From contig NZ_BPPA01000003.1 in NCBI RefSeq assembly GCF_019972815.1, positions 118,069 to 182,068 of the forward strand: DNA of 64,000 nt. Reading direction: 5' to 3'. Position numbers and translations under genes: made by a program. Origin of the DNA: Lactobacillus huangpiensis (GTDB lineage Bacteria > Bacillota > Bacilli > Lactobacillales > Lactobacillaceae). The notes below the pieces were generated by a model. It was given only the letters and a program-made list of their open reading frames with translations, was not told where the DNA came from and searched no databases. The stretch's first letter is position 1. Each line of letters begins with the position of its first letter. Of the stretch, positions 25,981 through 37,264 are shown piece by piece.

Positions 25981-28900
25981 TTAATTTAATTCAACAATTT
26001 TGCATGCATCTAACAAAACCAAGTATTTTGCTTTAACTTTTTTGTCAGCAAAGGAATTAAGAGCTCTTTCATAAAGACGCAGCTGACCTAAATATTTTTG
26101 CTTTATGTTTTTGATAGCTAATTGCAAATGAGTTTGATCAATATGATCGGTTTTATAATCAAATAATATTATGCCATCTTTTTCGGTAAAATAACCATCT
26201 ATTGTACCATGAATTAAAATTTTTGCGTCTGCATCACTGAAATTATCAAATAGACTATCGGCTGGCAACAGACTCGAAAATTCAATTTCACGGTGCAAGT
26301 TTTCTGGCTTTTGCCAAAATTTCTTTGCAAAATCACTATGAACAAACCAATTTATTTTTTCTAAATCTAAACTGGAAACAATATTGTTATTAAGTTTATT
26401 TTGCTTAACTAGTTCCTGTACTTCTTCTTTAACTTGGTCGATGTTTCCCGATCCATGATAATCGTAGTATTGCAGGATCAGGTGCATTGCAGTACCGATT
26501 TCTGCTCCTGTAAACCGTGTTTTAAACAGAAAATCAGGTTTAGTATCTATTGGCTGCAAGTAACGATTAGTTGAAGAAATTAGGTGCGCATTTTCCAGTT
26601 CGGTATCAAGAGGATCGCTAAATGCTTTTTTAATTTCAGATACTGATTGATAAGCAGTTGTCTGACTGGCATCTTGAAAAGGATAATTAAAATTAAATAG
26701 TTTTTTTGTATATTCTTCTAATGATGAAATGTTCTCAGTTTTGTTCTCCTCTGGACCAGCATCTTCTTGAGGATAAACCTTTTCATCTTGGTACTGGATA
26801 TAAAGCAGTTCCTGACTTGTTTCCAACGCTGAATTTATATCATTAATTTTTTGACTTAAAAGCTTGTCCCATTTGATTGATGGACCAATCAAACTCATAG
26901 GATTTGAAGCGTTAAGCTTACTGCTCAACGTGAGACGTCCATTTTGATCAGCTTCATTTTGCCAATTTTCAATTGTTCGAGGCAGATTTTTTAAATCAGC
27001 TACCAAAATTAACTTTTGCTTTGCTCGGGTCATCCCTACATATAAAATGCGAGCTTCTTCTTCTAAAAGCTGCTTTTTTTTGGATATATTGGCGATAGAT
27101 TTAACAAGGGTATCAGCACGATAATGTTTTTGCTTGATAGTTAAACCTACAGAACCTGAATTTATAATGTAATTGCCACTTAAATCCCGCTTTTGAAATT
27201 GGTGTTGCAAGCCTAAGTAAAAAACAATGGGAAATTCCAAGCCCTTGGAACTATGTACAGTCATTAGACGCACAGAGTTGCCGGCCTCTTTAGTTAAAAG
27301 GGGTTGCGCCAAGTCTTTTTGGCTGCGTCTCATTCGCTCGATAAAATTGATAAATTGATACAGGCCCTTAAAACCAGCGCTTTCATATGAAGCAGCCCTT
27401 TCATATAAAGCCTCTAAGTTGACTCTTCGCTGCTTGCCATTAGGTAGTGAGGTCATAATTTCAAGCAGGCTGGTTTTTTCATAGATGCTCCAAATCAATT
27501 CTGAAATTCTATGTGTTGCAGCAAATTTACGCAATTCTTCGAGTTGATTCAAAAAATCTTTTACTTTTTGACTAAGTTCATCACCCACAGCAACATAAGA
27601 AGTTAAAGCATTGTAAAAACTGGCATTCTGCGTATGAATTCTAATCGTACTGAGTTCAGGTTCTGTAAAATTAAAAAGTGGTGACCTTAATACAGCTACA
27701 AGAGGAATGTCCTGATCTGGATTGTCAATGATCCTCAAGTAGTTCATGATTATAGTTAATTCTAAAGTTTGAAAATAATTTTTCGCATCGGTAACCATTA
27801 TAGGAATATGATTTTTGGCAAACTCTTGCATAATTTCAAGATTATTGCTGCGACTTCTGGTTAAAATAACAATATCACTGTACTTAAAAGGTCTTAAATG
27901 ACTGCTATTTTGCGAATTTTTGTCATAAATTAACAAATTTTCCTCTGCGAATTTTTTAATACGGTTAATAACCATAGCAATTTCAGCTGAGTCAATATCG
28001 TCATGATCATCTTCTTGAGGGTTAGTTTGGTCACTATTTTTTTCATGAATTAGTATTTCAGTTGCATCAGGAAGATTTGAAGGATAATATTTGGCACCAT
28101 AAGTCAGCTGACTCTCCTTATTATAATCAATACCTCCAAAATCATCCGTCAAAATATTTTTAAATACTTGATTAACAATAGAAATAACTGGCTTAGAAGA
28201 ACGGAAATTGTCAGACAATAAAATTCTTTCTTCTTTTGCTTGATTTTCTTTAAGGGCTGCTTCTTGATACTTGTGTAAAAACAAACTTGGTTCAGCTTGC
28301 CTAAAGCCATAAATTGATTGTTTAACGTCACCAACCATAAAAAGATTGTTTTGACCATCTTTTTTAATTAATTGCAAGATATTTTCTTGTAGCGGGTTGA
28401 TGTCCTGATACTCGTCGACCAAAATTTCATTAAATTTATTTTGATAAAAGGTTCGTGCCATTTGGGATGCAGAAGTGTCTTGGCTGAGAATTTGGTATGC
28501 TAATTGCTCCATGTCGCTAAAATCAAGCAGGTTTTCTGCTCTTTTTAATTGATTAAAACGGTCAATCAGTGCCAGTTCTGCTTTTACAATTGCAGCCATT
28601 ATTTGCTGACCTTTTTGCATCATAGACAATTGCTCTTTTTCGTCAGTAGCATAAAAAGAAACAAAAGTAGTTAAAATCTGCTCTCTTGCTTCGTTTTTAA
28701 AATCACAGCACTCATCATAAAAAGCAACAATATCTTCGTCCCAATTTTTTGATCTGCGCATACCGCTTTTGAAAACACAGGCACGCAATCTTTCTCGTTG
28801 CTCATCATATGGACTATCATTTTCCAGATCATGCAAATAGCCGCTAAGACACTTTTCAAACAGGTCAAAAGTGTCTTTTGTTTTGTGCAGATCCTTAGTT

Positions 28901-29628
28901 TCCATTACCGTACTTTGACAAAAATGCTCTAACTTATCAGCAAGATTTTGGAAAAGATTGACTAAATAAGGTTTAATTTCTTTCTGCCACAAAGAAGACT
29001 TGATTACTTCTTCTCCCACTTGATATTTTTGGGGTAGCCCTTGCAGCCATTTTCGATAATCAGGCTTAGCCATTGCGTAATTATATAAGTCTAACAATAA
29101 ATTTTGCGGAGATGCAGCATCCCTGTCACCTGCAAAATTATCATAAAAAGCTATAAAGTCCCTGTCTTTTTTCTCTAAGAATTCTCCTTCAACTTCTTTT
29201 AATGCTCTTTCACGCATTAATTCCGCTTGAGAATCATCAGTTAGTATACTGAAACTGGGATCAATGTCGATTACATAATAAAAACGATGGATTACATCCA
29301 AACAAAAGGCATCAATCGTAGAAATATTAGCAGAATCAATTAGATTTAACTGTTGTCTCAAATATGATTTTTTTGAAGACTTCTGCATTTCATTTGATAA
29401 TACTTCTTTAATTCGTTTTTTCATTTCAGCTGCAGCTGCTTTTGTAAATGTGACTACTAAAAGATGATCAACACTGACGCCAGAAAGAATTTCTTTCATT
29501 AAGCGCTGTACAAGAACGGTGGTTTTGCCACTACCTGCGGAAGCCGATACTAGTATGTCGCGGCCATGATCATTTATAGCTTTTTCTTGAACGGCTGTAA
29601 ATGGAGTTTTTCTTTTTTCTTGAACCAT
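25981..29628 (-). CDS. rexA: ATP-dependent helicase/nuclease subunit A (RexA/AddA)
   Basis: The 3'-5' UvrD-like helicase and nuclease subunit of the RexAB double-strand-break processing enzyme. The 1215 residues contain Walker A SAGSGKT (about 30-37), DEYQD in Walker B, the late helicase motif VGMTRAK and a C-terminal RecB-type nuclease with GTIDGYF and DYKTD. Its start lies 2 nt after the rexB stop with AAGGAAGG inside the rexB end. RexAB also recognises Chi-like sequences. Confidence 0.95.
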   Translation of the reverse strand: MVQEKRKTPFTAVQEKAINDHGRDILVSASAGSGKTTVLVQRLMKEILSGVSVDHLLVVTFTKAAAAEMKKRIKEVLSNEMQKSSKKSYLRQQLNLIDSANISTIDAFCLDVIHRFYYVIDIDPSFSILTDDSQAELMRERALKEVEGEFLEKKDRDFIAFYDNFAGDRDAASPQNLLLDLYNYAMAKPDYRKWLQGLPQKYQVGEEVIKSSLWQKEIKPYLVNLFQNLADKLEHFCQSTVMETKDLHKTKDTFDLFEKCLSGYLHDLENDSPYDEQRERLRACVFKSGMRRSKNWDEDIVAFYDECCDFKNEAREQILTTFVSFYATDEKEQLSMMQKGQQIMAAIVKAELALIDRFNQLKRAENLLDFSDMEQLAYQILSQDTSASQMARTFYQNKFNEILVDEYQDINPLQENILQLIKKDGQNNLFMVGDVKQSIYGFRQAEPSLFLHKYQEAALKENQAKEERILLSDNFRSSKPVISIVNQVFKNILTDDFGGIDYNKESQLTYGAKYYPSNLPDATEILIHEKNSDQTNPQEDDHDDIDSAEIAMVINRIKKFAEENLLIYDKNSQNSSHLRPFKYSDIVILTRSRSNNLEIMQEFAKNHIPIMVTDAKNYFQTLELTIIMNYLRIIDNPDQDIPLVAVLRSPLFNFTEPELSTIRIHTQNASFYNALTSYVAVGDELSQKVKDFLNQLEELRKFAATHRISELIWSIYEKTSLLEIMTSLPNGKQRRVNLEALYERAASYESAGFKGLYQFINFIERMRRSQKDLAQPLLTKEAGNSVRLMTVHSSKGLEFPIVFYLGLQHQFQKRDLSGNYIINSGSVGLTIKQKHYRADTLVKSIANISKKKQLLEEEARILYVGMTRAKQKLILVADLKNLPRTIENWQNEADQNGRLTLSSKLNASNPMSLIGPSIKWDKLLSQKINDINSALETSQELLYIQYQDEKVYPQEDAGPEENKTENISSLEEYTKKLFNFNYPFQDASQTTAYQSVSEIKKAFSDPLDTELENAHLISSTNRYLQPIDTKPDFLFKTRFTGAEIGTAMHLILQYYDYHGSGNIDQVKEEVQELVKQNKLNNNIVSSLDLEKINWFVHSDFAKKFWQKPENLHREIEFSSLLPADSLFDNFSDADAKILIHGTIDGYFTEKDGIILFDYKTDHIDQTHLQLAIKNIKQKYLGQLRLYERALNSFADKKVKAKYLVLLDACKIVELN

Positions 29629-29630
29629 CT

Positions 29631-32600
29631 TTAATTTCCTTCCTTTAGCCGTTTTTTAATCTTTTCCAGTAGCTCATCCCTTTTCAGGCTCCCTACTTGA
29701 TGATACTTATTTTCTTTCAACATGGCGTCAAAAAAGAAAATATCACGAAAGTCTGAATAAGTTAATGCATTATTTCCATTCCCATATTTATAGGGATTCA
29801 GCTTTATTTTTCCCGCTAAAATTTGACTGGAGGCATCTTTAATAAGCTCTTCGTCATATTTCAGCAATAATTCAAGTTCATCACTGTTGAAATAACTGCC
29901 ACCAAACTTTAAAGATCCATCTTTCGTAGAACTGACTCCGGCATAAATGGAAGAAGTACTACGTGGTTTATTTAAGTCAGGTTCAGCCGCGAGCATTAAT
30001 AGCTTGTCATCATTAATTAAACCAGTATATTTAAGTTTAATTTGGCCATCTAAGTATGCTTCTTTTATCTGCAAATTATTGTTGTACAATTTTTTGTTAT
30101 TTAGCTTTTCTGTTTGCCTTGTAACTGTTTGATAAAAAGCACCTAAAAGTGAAAGTGGGTCAGATCCAGCAAAGAATTTGTGGTTTTGCATTAACACATC
30201 TAGATATGAAACCATTTGTAAAGAAATACCCTGGTAAAATAACCCCAGATCAAATTTTTTAGCGGAGGACTTATAATCGATTACTTGAGCAATTAATCCG
30301 TTTTGATCAGGAACATGAGCCAAATCAACTCGATCTATTTTTCCCCTTAAATTAACGTAATGATTACCTTCTATGCCTGGCACTTTAAAGTTAAGTCCTT
30401 GCACCTGTTCACCTTTTCCAAAACTTAACTCTGAATATTTAGCACGCAGAGGAGTTTTGGAAACTGCATGATGCCAATTACTTGCTACTTTACTAGTAGT
30501 TTTATCAAGACACTTAAATAAAAACTCATTAAATGGGTCATTTAATAATTGCTGATATCTGGCCTCATTTTTCATTTTTGTACGTACAATTGTAAGTAAC
30601 TGATTTAGTGTTTCGTCATCAATTTCTTTCAAATCAAGTGAGCGGTCATTTAACTCCTTAACTAAACGGTCAAAGGTTTCGTGGAAATAATTGCCAGCTT
30701 GTATAGCATCCAATTCATTTTCAAATCTTTTATGAAGGTGTAAACCATATGTCAAAAAATATTCGTATGAATTTTCATAAAAAGTTTCCAGCTGAGAAAC
30801 AGAAGAATTGAGGTTTGAACCATATAATTTTTGTGCCAAGTCAGGACCGATATTTTGAGGTTCGTTTATAAAATTGCTTCCTGCTATAACTTTAGCTGTT
30901 TTTTGCGGTAAAAGCTCAGCCGTTAGCTTTAACAATTCTTTAACATCAATATTCTTTTCTGCCCGATTAAGATAGCTTAGATATCCTAAACTTGCCTGTG
31001 GATTGGTTATAAAAGATAATAACTGACTAAGTTCTTCAGGTAAATTGTGTTGCGAAAATTCTGGTGCACCCGCAGTTTTAAACCTTTCATAATAAATTGA
31101 AGGCTGTACTGTACTACCCTCATCAGTCGCTAAACAATATGACAAATAAACTTTGTCCTGTGCTAAAGCCAAACAATTACCAAATTGGTAGTTTTGATCC
31201 CAGTTACTTAGCTGCTGCCTATCTTCAATATAAGAGTCTTCGCCAAAATCTTTTTTTAATTCAGCAAGATTTTCTGTACTTAAAAAGCCGGGAGTGTTCT
31301 GTATTTGTGGTAAGCCGTTAACTGTTGCCCCCATAATAAAAACCTGCTTGTAGCCACTGACTTGAACAATACCCATTTCGGATAAATTTACAGCATCCAA
31401 AGTGGCTGGAATTTGAGAAAAGGTAGCTTCCTTAAAACCGTTAATCAGTACTGCAAAAAAGCCTGCTGGATCAAAATTATCAGGGTTAATTAACAAATAA
31501 TCATGTAGCAGATTAATAAGAAGATCCCAAACCTGTTCTGACTGCCGGGCTTCTTGTAAAGCACCATCTTCTTGGGCATCAGCACGCCATTTTTCTAATA
31601 CTTCATTGACTCCATTGTTAGTTAAAAAATTAAAAAATATCGTAATAGCTTTTTGGCTATCCTTTTCTTCTTTTAAACTGTTAAAAAGCTGCGTAATTTG
31701 TTTGATAAAATATTCTTTTAATTTTTCTATTTTATTTACTTCTTCGGGAATTTTGTCTAATCCTATGACCTCTGCTGCCATATAATCCGCAAAGTTTCTC
31801 TGCCATAAATTATGGTTTATGCCATGAGCGAGAACAAAATTTTCTAATTGGTCAACATCATATACATAAGCCGTTTCGTCTTGATACCAGTCAGGTATTA
31901 TTAAACGGGTCTTCATTATGGCCAGCAAATTTTGGGTCTGAAAAGGTCTCGACAATAACTGAGCGATGTTTTCAATTAAGACCACTAAAGGATGGTACTT
32001 CATTTCTTGTTGTAAATCATTAAAGAAAGGAATTTGATTCTGTCTTAAAATTGGGGTTAAATATGTCTCATATTCATGCAGATTTGGTGCCAGAACTAAG
32101 AAATCGCGATAGCGATAGTGTCTTAATGCAACCTGCTGGTAAATGGTGTGAGCTACGTAATATGCCTCTGCATATCTGTTATCTGCACGCACGAGTTGGA
32201 CTTGATTAAGATCACCAATGTTGCTTACGTCTCCAGTCCAAAATTCATTGAGCAACTCTCTTTTAGTTGGTCTGGGACTAATGTCTGTAGTTAATATTTG
32301 ATGTGGCAAATTATGAGCTTTAATATATTGTAATAGTTTATTGATAGTAGTTTGAATGACATAATCGTAATCTCCTGGCTCAGCTTTTGGGTTAATCTCA
32401 CCCAGCTGCGTTTTAAAAGCCAATGTGACACTATGGGCTTTGGTCATCAATAATTTGACGGTTAGACATTCCTGAAGAGAAAAATGAGAAAAATCGCTAA
32501 AGTAAAAGTCTGCTTGATCTAAATTTTTTTGTGTAGCTAAAAATTCATTTAACTGCAACTGTATCTCGTTTGAGGTAGAAAATTTGCCTGTAATGGCTTC

Positions 32601-33104
32601 AATGAACGCTGAATAAATAATTTTAAGATCAGAAATCTTATTTTTGGTTTCAAGCTCAAGAGCATCTTGATCGATATCATCAAGATTCAAATTGCCTTCG
32701 CGAATTTGCAGAATTGTATCATATAACTGCTTTATTAAGCCTGGATTCAAGTTAGTAGTCTGAAAAAGGTGCAGCTGATCTTTCTTTTGATCAACAATTT
32801 TTGCAAGAAGCATTGCTGCAGCAGCATTATCAAGTTCAGTTGGCAAGCCCTTTTTTGCATCTTTTAAGAAAAACCAGGCCAAACGTGAAAATGATAAAAC
32901 TTGCAGATTTTTGACAGATTGCTCAGTATGGTTTTGACTGGTAGCCAACCTATTTATTGCTCTGACTTCTGTGGTAAACTTAATGTGGTTGGGAACGATG
33001 ACAAAAGTTTTATGATCAGGAAAGTGCTGATAATTTTGTACTGCTTCCTGTAAAATTTTTTCCTGCATGGGATCGGTTTGCCGACCGACTAGAAATTTGA
33101 TCAT
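29631..33104 (-). CDS. rexB: ATP-dependent nuclease subunit B (RexB)
   Basis: Partner of RexA, 1157 residues. The N-terminal half is a helicase-like fold; the C-terminal RecB-type nuclease carries KIDRVDLA and [13 protein letters not shown]. In Bacillus AddB, Cys at the spacing C-x2-C-x5-C near the C-terminus, plus one more, binds a [4Fe-4S] cluster. Here the aligned positions are L1114, S1117 and F1123, so the cluster is gone while the surrounding sequence is kept. First gene of rexB-rexA-dinG-ypmB; AAAGGAG precedes the ATG. It diverges from the mevalonate operon across 75 bp. Confidence 0.93.
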   Translation of the reverse strand: MIKFLVGRQTDPMQEKILQEAVQNYQHFPDHKTFVIVPNHIKFTTEVRAINRLATSQNHTEQSVKNLQVLSFSRLAWFFLKDAKKGLPTELDNAAAAMLLAKIVDQKKDQLHLFQTTNLNPGLIKQLYDTILQIREGNLNLDDIDQDALELETKNKISDLKIIYSAFIEAITGKFSTSNEIQLQLNEFLATQKNLDQADFYFSDFSHFSLQECLTVKLLMTKAHSVTLAFKTQLGEINPKAEPGDYDYVIQTTINKLLQYIKAHNLPHQILTTDISPRPTKRELLNEFWTGDVSNIGDLNQVQLVRADNRYAEAYYVAHTIYQQVALRHYRYRDFLVLAPNLHEYETYLTPILRQNQIPFFNDLQQEMKYHPLVVLIENIAQLLSRPFQTQNLLAIMKTRLIIPDWYQDETAYVYDVDQLENFVLAHGINHNLWQRNFADYMAAEVIGLDKIPEEVNKIEKLKEYFIKQITQLFNSLKEEKDSQKAITIFFNFLTNNGVNEVLEKWRADAQEDGALQEARQSEQVWDLLINLLHDYLLINPDNFDPAGFFAVLINGFKEATFSQIPATLDAVNLSEMGIVQVSGYKQVFIMGATVNGLPQIQNTPGFLSTENLAELKKDFGEDSYIEDRQQLSNWDQNYQFGNCLALAQDKVYLSYCLATDEGSTVQPSIYYERFKTAGAPEFSQHNLPEELSQLLSFITNPQASLGYLSYLNRAEKNIDVKELLKLTAELLPQKTAKVIAGSNFINEPQNIGPDLAQKLYGSNLNSSVSQLETFYENSYEYFLTYGLHLHKRFENELDAIQAGNYFHETFDRLVKELNDRSLDLKEIDDETLNQLLTIVRTKMKNEARYQQLLNDPFNEFLFKCLDKTTSKVASNWHHAVSKTPLRAKYSELSFGKGEQVQGLNFKVPGIEGNHYVNLRGKIDRVDLAHVPDQNGLIAQVIDYKSSAKKFDLGLFYQGISLQMVSYLDVLMQNHKFFAGSDPLSLLGAFYQTVTRQTEKLNNKKLYNNNLQIKEAYLDGQIKLKYTGLINDDKLLMLAAEPDLNKPRSTSSIYAGVSSTKDGSLKFGGSYFNSDELELLLKYDEELIKDASSQILAGKIKLNPYKYGNGNNALTYSDFRDIFFFDAMLKENKYHQVGSLKRDELLEKIKKRLKEGN

Positions 33105-33179
33105 CTGTTCTCTTCTCCTTTGTCATTATTTTAGCATAGGAACCAAATTTTTTTACAAACAATAAGGATCTTAAATAAA

Positions 33180-34088
33180 ATGAAATCAAGTTTTTTAGCA
33201 CACGGAAAAGTTATTCTTATCGGTGAACATTCAGTAGTTTATGGCTATGATGCGTTAGCATTGCCAATCAAATCATTGCATATTAAAACGACTGTTGAAC
33301 CGGCAGAGCAAATGTGGATGGATACGGCTCATTATCAAGGGCCTTTTTTTATGTCTCCATCTGAATATGATGGACTAAAATATGTTGTTAAAACGATGCT
33401 GACAAAAGCTGCCAGTAATGAAACTCTGAAAATAACTTATACAGGAGAGATTCCAATAGAACGCGGTTTAGGTTCAAGCGCCACAGTCGCTCTAGCTACA
33501 ACAAGAGCAATGAATGCTTATTTCAAACTTAATTTAACTGAAGAAGAAATAATTGGAATTACTAACCATGCTGAAATGATTAATCACGGTAAAGCATCAG
33601 GTCTTGATGCAGCAACTGTTAATTCAGATTATCTGATCTTTTTTAATCAAAAAGATGGCCCGAAGTCGCTAAAAGCTAAACTAGATGCAACTTTGCTTAT
33701 AATGGATACTGGTGAATTAGGCAGTACTAAAAAAGCAGTTAGTCAAGTTCAAGGTTTGATGGCAAAAGTCCCCGGTGTAAAAGAAAATATCAAGGAATTA
33801 GGCAAATTAGCTGATGAAACTAAATCAGCATGGTTAAAAAAAGACGCTGAAAAGGTAGGTTCATATTTTAATCGGGCACAAGAGATACTCCATTCATTTA
33901 ATCTTTCAACCGCAAAAATTGATCATTTGCAAAAAATTGCTCTTGCAAATGGTGCATTAGGCTTTAAATTATCTGGTAGCGGACTCGGTGGAATTGTAAT
34001 TGCCTTGTGCAAAAGCCATCTAGATGCTGTCAAAATAGCAGATAAATGTCAAAAAATAGCTACGAATAGTTGGATTGAGGAAATATAA
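33180..34088 (+). CDS. mvk: mevalonate kinase
   Basis: GHMP kinase that phosphorylates mevalonate, the first step of the lower mevalonate route to isopentenyl diphosphate. The 302-residue protein has the nucleotide loop PIERGLGSSATVA and the C-terminal GHMP motif KLSGSGLGG. HGKVILIGEHSVVYG at the N-terminus is typical. AAGGAT precedes the ATG. First gene of a four-gene operon with intergenic gaps of 5, 36 and 17 nt. Confidence 0.95.
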   Translation: MKSSFLAHGKVILIGEHSVVYGYDALALPIKSLHIKTTVEPAEQMWMDTAHYQGPFFMSPSEYDGLKYVVKTMLTKAASNETLKITYTGEIPIERGLGSSATVALATTRAMNAYFKLNLTEEEIIGITNHAEMINHGKASGLDAATVNSDYLIFFNQKDGPKSLKAKLDATLLIMDTGELGSTKKAVSQVQGLMAKVPGVKENIKELGKLADETKSAWLKKDAEKVGSYFNRAQEILHSFNLSTAKIDHLQKIALANGALGFKLSGSGLGGIVIALCKSHLDAVKIADKCQKIATNSWIEEI

Positions 34089-34093
34089 TTTTT

Positions 34094-35053
34094 ATGGAAA
34101 AAACAGTTCGTGCCCATACAAATATTGCGCTGATCAAATATTGGGGCAAAGCAGATTCAGGTTTACGTTTACCTTTGATGTCTAGCTTGTCAATGACACT
34201 TGATAAATTTTATACTGACACTAAGATTTCAGATAGTTTAGAAAATCAATTTTGGTTAAATGGCGTCAAACAAAATGGACAAAGCAGCAGCCGTGTTTTT
34301 TCTTTCTTAAAATTACTGCAAAAAAAATTTGCTGTGACCGGCAAATTAAAAGTTGAATCATATAATCATGTTCCAACAGCTGCAGGATTAGCTTCTTCTA
34401 GTTCAGCTTTTGCGGCTTTAGCAGGAGCTTTTTGCCTACATTATGGTTTTAATTTGTCCCCTGTTGAACTTTCCCGTTTGGCTCGTTTAGGTTCAGGATC
34501 AGCCAGCAGGTCAATTTATGGTGGTTTTGCTATTTGGCGAAAAGGACACGATGATGAATCATCTTATGCCTATGCTTTAGATGAAAAGCCTGACATAGAT
34601 TTGCGATTGCTTGTGGTTGAGCTGAATAACCAGCAAAAAAATTTGTCTTCCACTCAAGGCATGAAGCAGGCGCAAACTTCGCCATTTTTTATGCCTTGGA
34701 TTGCGCGTAATCAAACAGAATTAAAACAAATGATTGCAGCAATTAAAGCAAATGATTTTTCAACTATTGGCAGTTTGGCAGAATTGAATGCTTGTGAGAT
34801 GCATGCAGTCAATTTAAGTGCACAACCTGGTTTCACATATTTTGAACCCGCAACTATTAAAGCAATCAAACTTGTAGATGATTTACGTCGACTTGGTATA
34901 GAATGTTACTTTACAATAGATGCCGGACCTAATATAAAAATCTTAAGTCAATTAAAAAATGTAAAAGATATTACTAATAGGTTTGTATCCGAATTTGATA
35001 ATGTTAACATAATAAATGCAAGTTTTGGTCCAGGTATTTCATGTCTGAACTAA
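34094..35053 (+). CDS. mvaD: diphosphomevalonate decarboxylase
   Basis: ATP-dependent decarboxylation of mevalonate diphosphate to isopentenyl diphosphate. The 319 residues include the substrate loop IALIKYWGKAD, the GHMP loop PTAAGLASSSSAFAAL and the family-specific GSGSASRSIYGGF. It starts 5 nt after mvk. Confidence 0.95.
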   Translation: MEKTVRAHTNIALIKYWGKADSGLRLPLMSSLSMTLDKFYTDTKISDSLENQFWLNGVKQNGQSSSRVFSFLKLLQKKFAVTGKLKVESYNHVPTAAGLASSSSAFAALAGAFCLHYGFNLSPVELSRLARLGSGSASRSIYGGFAIWRKGHDDESSYAYALDEKPDIDLRLLVVELNNQQKNLSSTQGMKQAQTSPFFMPWIARNQTELKQMIAAIKANDFSTIGSLAELNACEMHAVNLSAQPGFTYFEPATIKAIKLVDDLRRLGIECYFTIDAGPNIKILSQLKNVKDITNRFVSEFDNVNIINASFGPGISCLN

Positions 35054-35089
35054 TTAATATAAATTAATTGATTAGGAGATTTAATTCTT

Positions 35090-36172
35090 TTGATAACAGA
35101 ACAAGCACCCGGTAAATTATACATAGCTGGCGAATACGCCGTATTAGAACAAGATTGTCCCGCTATCTTGGTGGCAGTTAATCAATTTATTCGTGTTTCA
35201 ATTATTAAGTCAAAATCAGAAACTGGTTTAATTCATTCTAAACAGTATTCTCAAAGTTCCATTCACTGGATAAGACGAGGAGCAAAAATGGTTATTGACA
35301 ACCGTGATAATCCTTTTGAGTATATTTTGGCCGCAATTTCTTACACGGAACGTTTTTGTTTAGAACAAAAAGTCAAGATGAAGGTTTATGATTTATATGT
35401 TAATTCTGATCTAGATTCTTCTGATGGCAAAAAGTATGGTTTAGGCTCTAGTGCGGCAGTGACTGTAGCCACAGTTAAAGCAATACTCCGTTTTTACGAT
35501 GTGCCTTTCAGTAACGAATTAGTTTATAAACTATCAGCCATTTCACATTATTCTGTGCAAGGTAATGGTTCAGCCGGTGACATTGCTGCAAGTGTTTATG
35601 GTGGCTGGATTGCTTTTCAAACTTTTGATAAGCAATGGCTTGCTGATGAATTAGCACACAAATCTTTATCTGAAGTACTGAACGAGGCTTGGCCTGGACT
35701 TAAAATTCAGCTTCTGACCCCTCCTGCCGGTTTAAAATTAATGATTGGCTGGAGTCAAAAGCCAGCATCAACCTCAAGGCTGGTTGATGAAACTAACGCA
35801 AATAAAGCTGCTTTAAACGGTCAATACCAGGAGTTTCTTAGGCTTTCACGCAAATGCGTTCTCAAAATGATTGCTGGCTTTGAACATAATGATATTCAGC
35901 TAATTAAAAAACAAATTCGTGTCAATCGTAAATTGTTGCAGCACTTTGCGCAAATAAATCAAATTGCCATTGAGATACCACGACTTTCTAAACTAATTAA
36001 CATTGCGGAATCATTTGGTGGAGCAGCTAAGACTTCAGGTGCCGGTAATGGTGATTGTGGCATTGTAATTGCAGACAGGAATACAGATACTGCTTTTCTT
36101 GAAGATAAATGGCGTCAAAACGGGATAATGCCTTTGGACTTTCGTGTACACCAAATTCGAGTTGCTGATTAG
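35090..36172 (+). CDS. mvaK2: phosphomevalonate kinase
   Basis: Converts phosphomevalonate to the diphosphate. The 360 residues include the N-terminal APGKLYIAGEYAV, the GHMP loop KYGLGSSAAVTVA and GAAKTSGAGNGDCG near the C-terminus. The start codon is TTG at 35090, placed nine bases after AGGAGAT; no ATG fits near the conserved N-terminus. Confidence 0.94.
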   Translation: MITEQAPGKLYIAGEYAVLEQDCPAILVAVNQFIRVSIIKSKSETGLIHSKQYSQSSIHWIRRGAKMVIDNRDNPFEYILAAISYTERFCLEQKVKMKVYDLYVNSDLDSSDGKKYGLGSSAAVTVATVKAILRFYDVPFSNELVYKLSAISHYSVQGNGSAGDIAASVYGGWIAFQTFDKQWLADELAHKSLSEVLNEAWPGLKIQLLTPPAGLKLMIGWSQKPASTSRLVDETNANKAALNGQYQEFLRLSRKCVLKMIAGFEHNDIQLIKKQIRVNRKLLQHFAQINQIAIEIPRLSKLINIAESFGGAAKTSGAGNGDCGIVIADRNTDTAFLEDKWRQNGIMPLDFRVHQIRVAD

Positions 36173-36189
36173 AAGAACAGAGGAAAATT

Positions 36190-37206
36190 ATGTCAATTAG
36201 ATCTAATCGTAAAGAGGAACATTTAGTTTTGGCACAAAAATTTTATCAAAATGAAAAAACAAATAGTTTTGATAAAATGCACTTAGTACGCCCTGCATTA
36301 CCAGAAACTAAAGTTGATCACCGAACCATACAAACTACAATGTTTGGTAAAAAAGTTGCAGCCCCCTTTTTTATTAATGCTATGACTGGTGGATCTCACA
36401 GATCTTATCTGATTAATAAAGAATTAGGTCGAATAGCCGAAAAAACAAATATTGCATTAGCATTAGGTTCTGCCAGTATTTTAACTAAAGAACCTGATTT
36501 ACTAGATAGCTTTTTGATTGCAAGACAACAAGATCCTGATGGCGCTTTAATAGCAAATGTTAATGCAAAGACTTCAGCCGAACAAGCTGAAAAGATTGTG
36601 ACAGAGCTAAAAGCTGATGCATTGCAAATACACCTAAATGTGGTACAGGAAATAGCTATGCCAGAGGGTGATCGAGATTTTTATTGGCTTGATAACTTAA
36701 AAGAGCTGCGTCAGAAAGTAACAGTTCCAATTATTATAAAAGAAGTCGGTTTTGGATTAGACAGAGAGACAATTCGTTCATTAAGAAATGAAGGCTTTAG
36801 ATTTTATGACGTTGCAGGAAGTGGCGGAACTAATTTTGCTCAGATAGAAAATGCACGTAATACTAATAATGTTTCTTATTTAAATAATATTGGCTTACCC
36901 ACCGTTATTTCGAGTTTAATGGCAGCCAAAGAGCAAGTTGAATTTACTGTTTCTGGTGGTGTGCGTAATCCGTTAGATGTTTTTAAGGGGCTTTGCTTAG
37001 GTGGAAAATTTGTGGGAATTTCTAATGTATTTTTACAGGCATTACTTAAGCATGATGCAGATTACCTGCAAAACCTTATTGAAGAATGGCAATATGAACT
37101 TGCTTGTCTTCTTGCAATTTACGGTCAAAACGATCTCTCTGGTCTAACCAAGATTGATAAATATTATGACTTTTCACTAAAAACTATTATCGATCAGTTA
37201 TTATAA
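36190..37206 (+). CDS. fni: type 2 isopentenyl-diphosphate delta-isomerase (FMN-dependent)
   Basis: Interconverts isopentenyl and dimethylallyl diphosphate using FMN and NADPH. The 338-residue TIM barrel contains NAMTGG, the FMN/substrate segments ALGSAS, KEVGFG and DVAGSGGTNFA, and SGGVRNPLD. Last gene of the mevalonate operon, closed by a terminator. Confidence 0.95.
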   Translation: MSIRSNRKEEHLVLAQKFYQNEKTNSFDKMHLVRPALPETKVDHRTIQTTMFGKKVAAPFFINAMTGGSHRSYLINKELGRIAEKTNIALALGSASILTKEPDLLDSFLIARQQDPDGALIANVNAKTSAEQAEKIVTELKADALQIHLNVVQEIAMPEGDRDFYWLDNLKELRQKVTVPIIIKEVGFGLDRETIRSLRNEGFRFYDVAGSGGTNFAQIENARNTNNVSYLNNIGLPTVISSLMAAKEQVEFTVSGGVRNPLDVFKGLCLGGKFVGISNVFLQALLKHDADYLQNLIEEWQYELACLLAIYGQNDLSGLTKIDKYYDFSLKTIIDQLL

Positions 37207-37208
37207 AT

Positions 37209-37256
37209 AAAAATGAGTACGGAAATTTTAAAAATCTTGGTACTCATTTTTATTTG
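37209..37256. terminator. terminator after fni
   Basis: AAAAATGAGTAC / GTACTCATTTTT stem around a 19-base loop, T-rich on both strands. It can also end the convergent HAD phosphatase transcript. Confidence 0.75.
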
Positions 37257-37264
37257 ACAATAAT

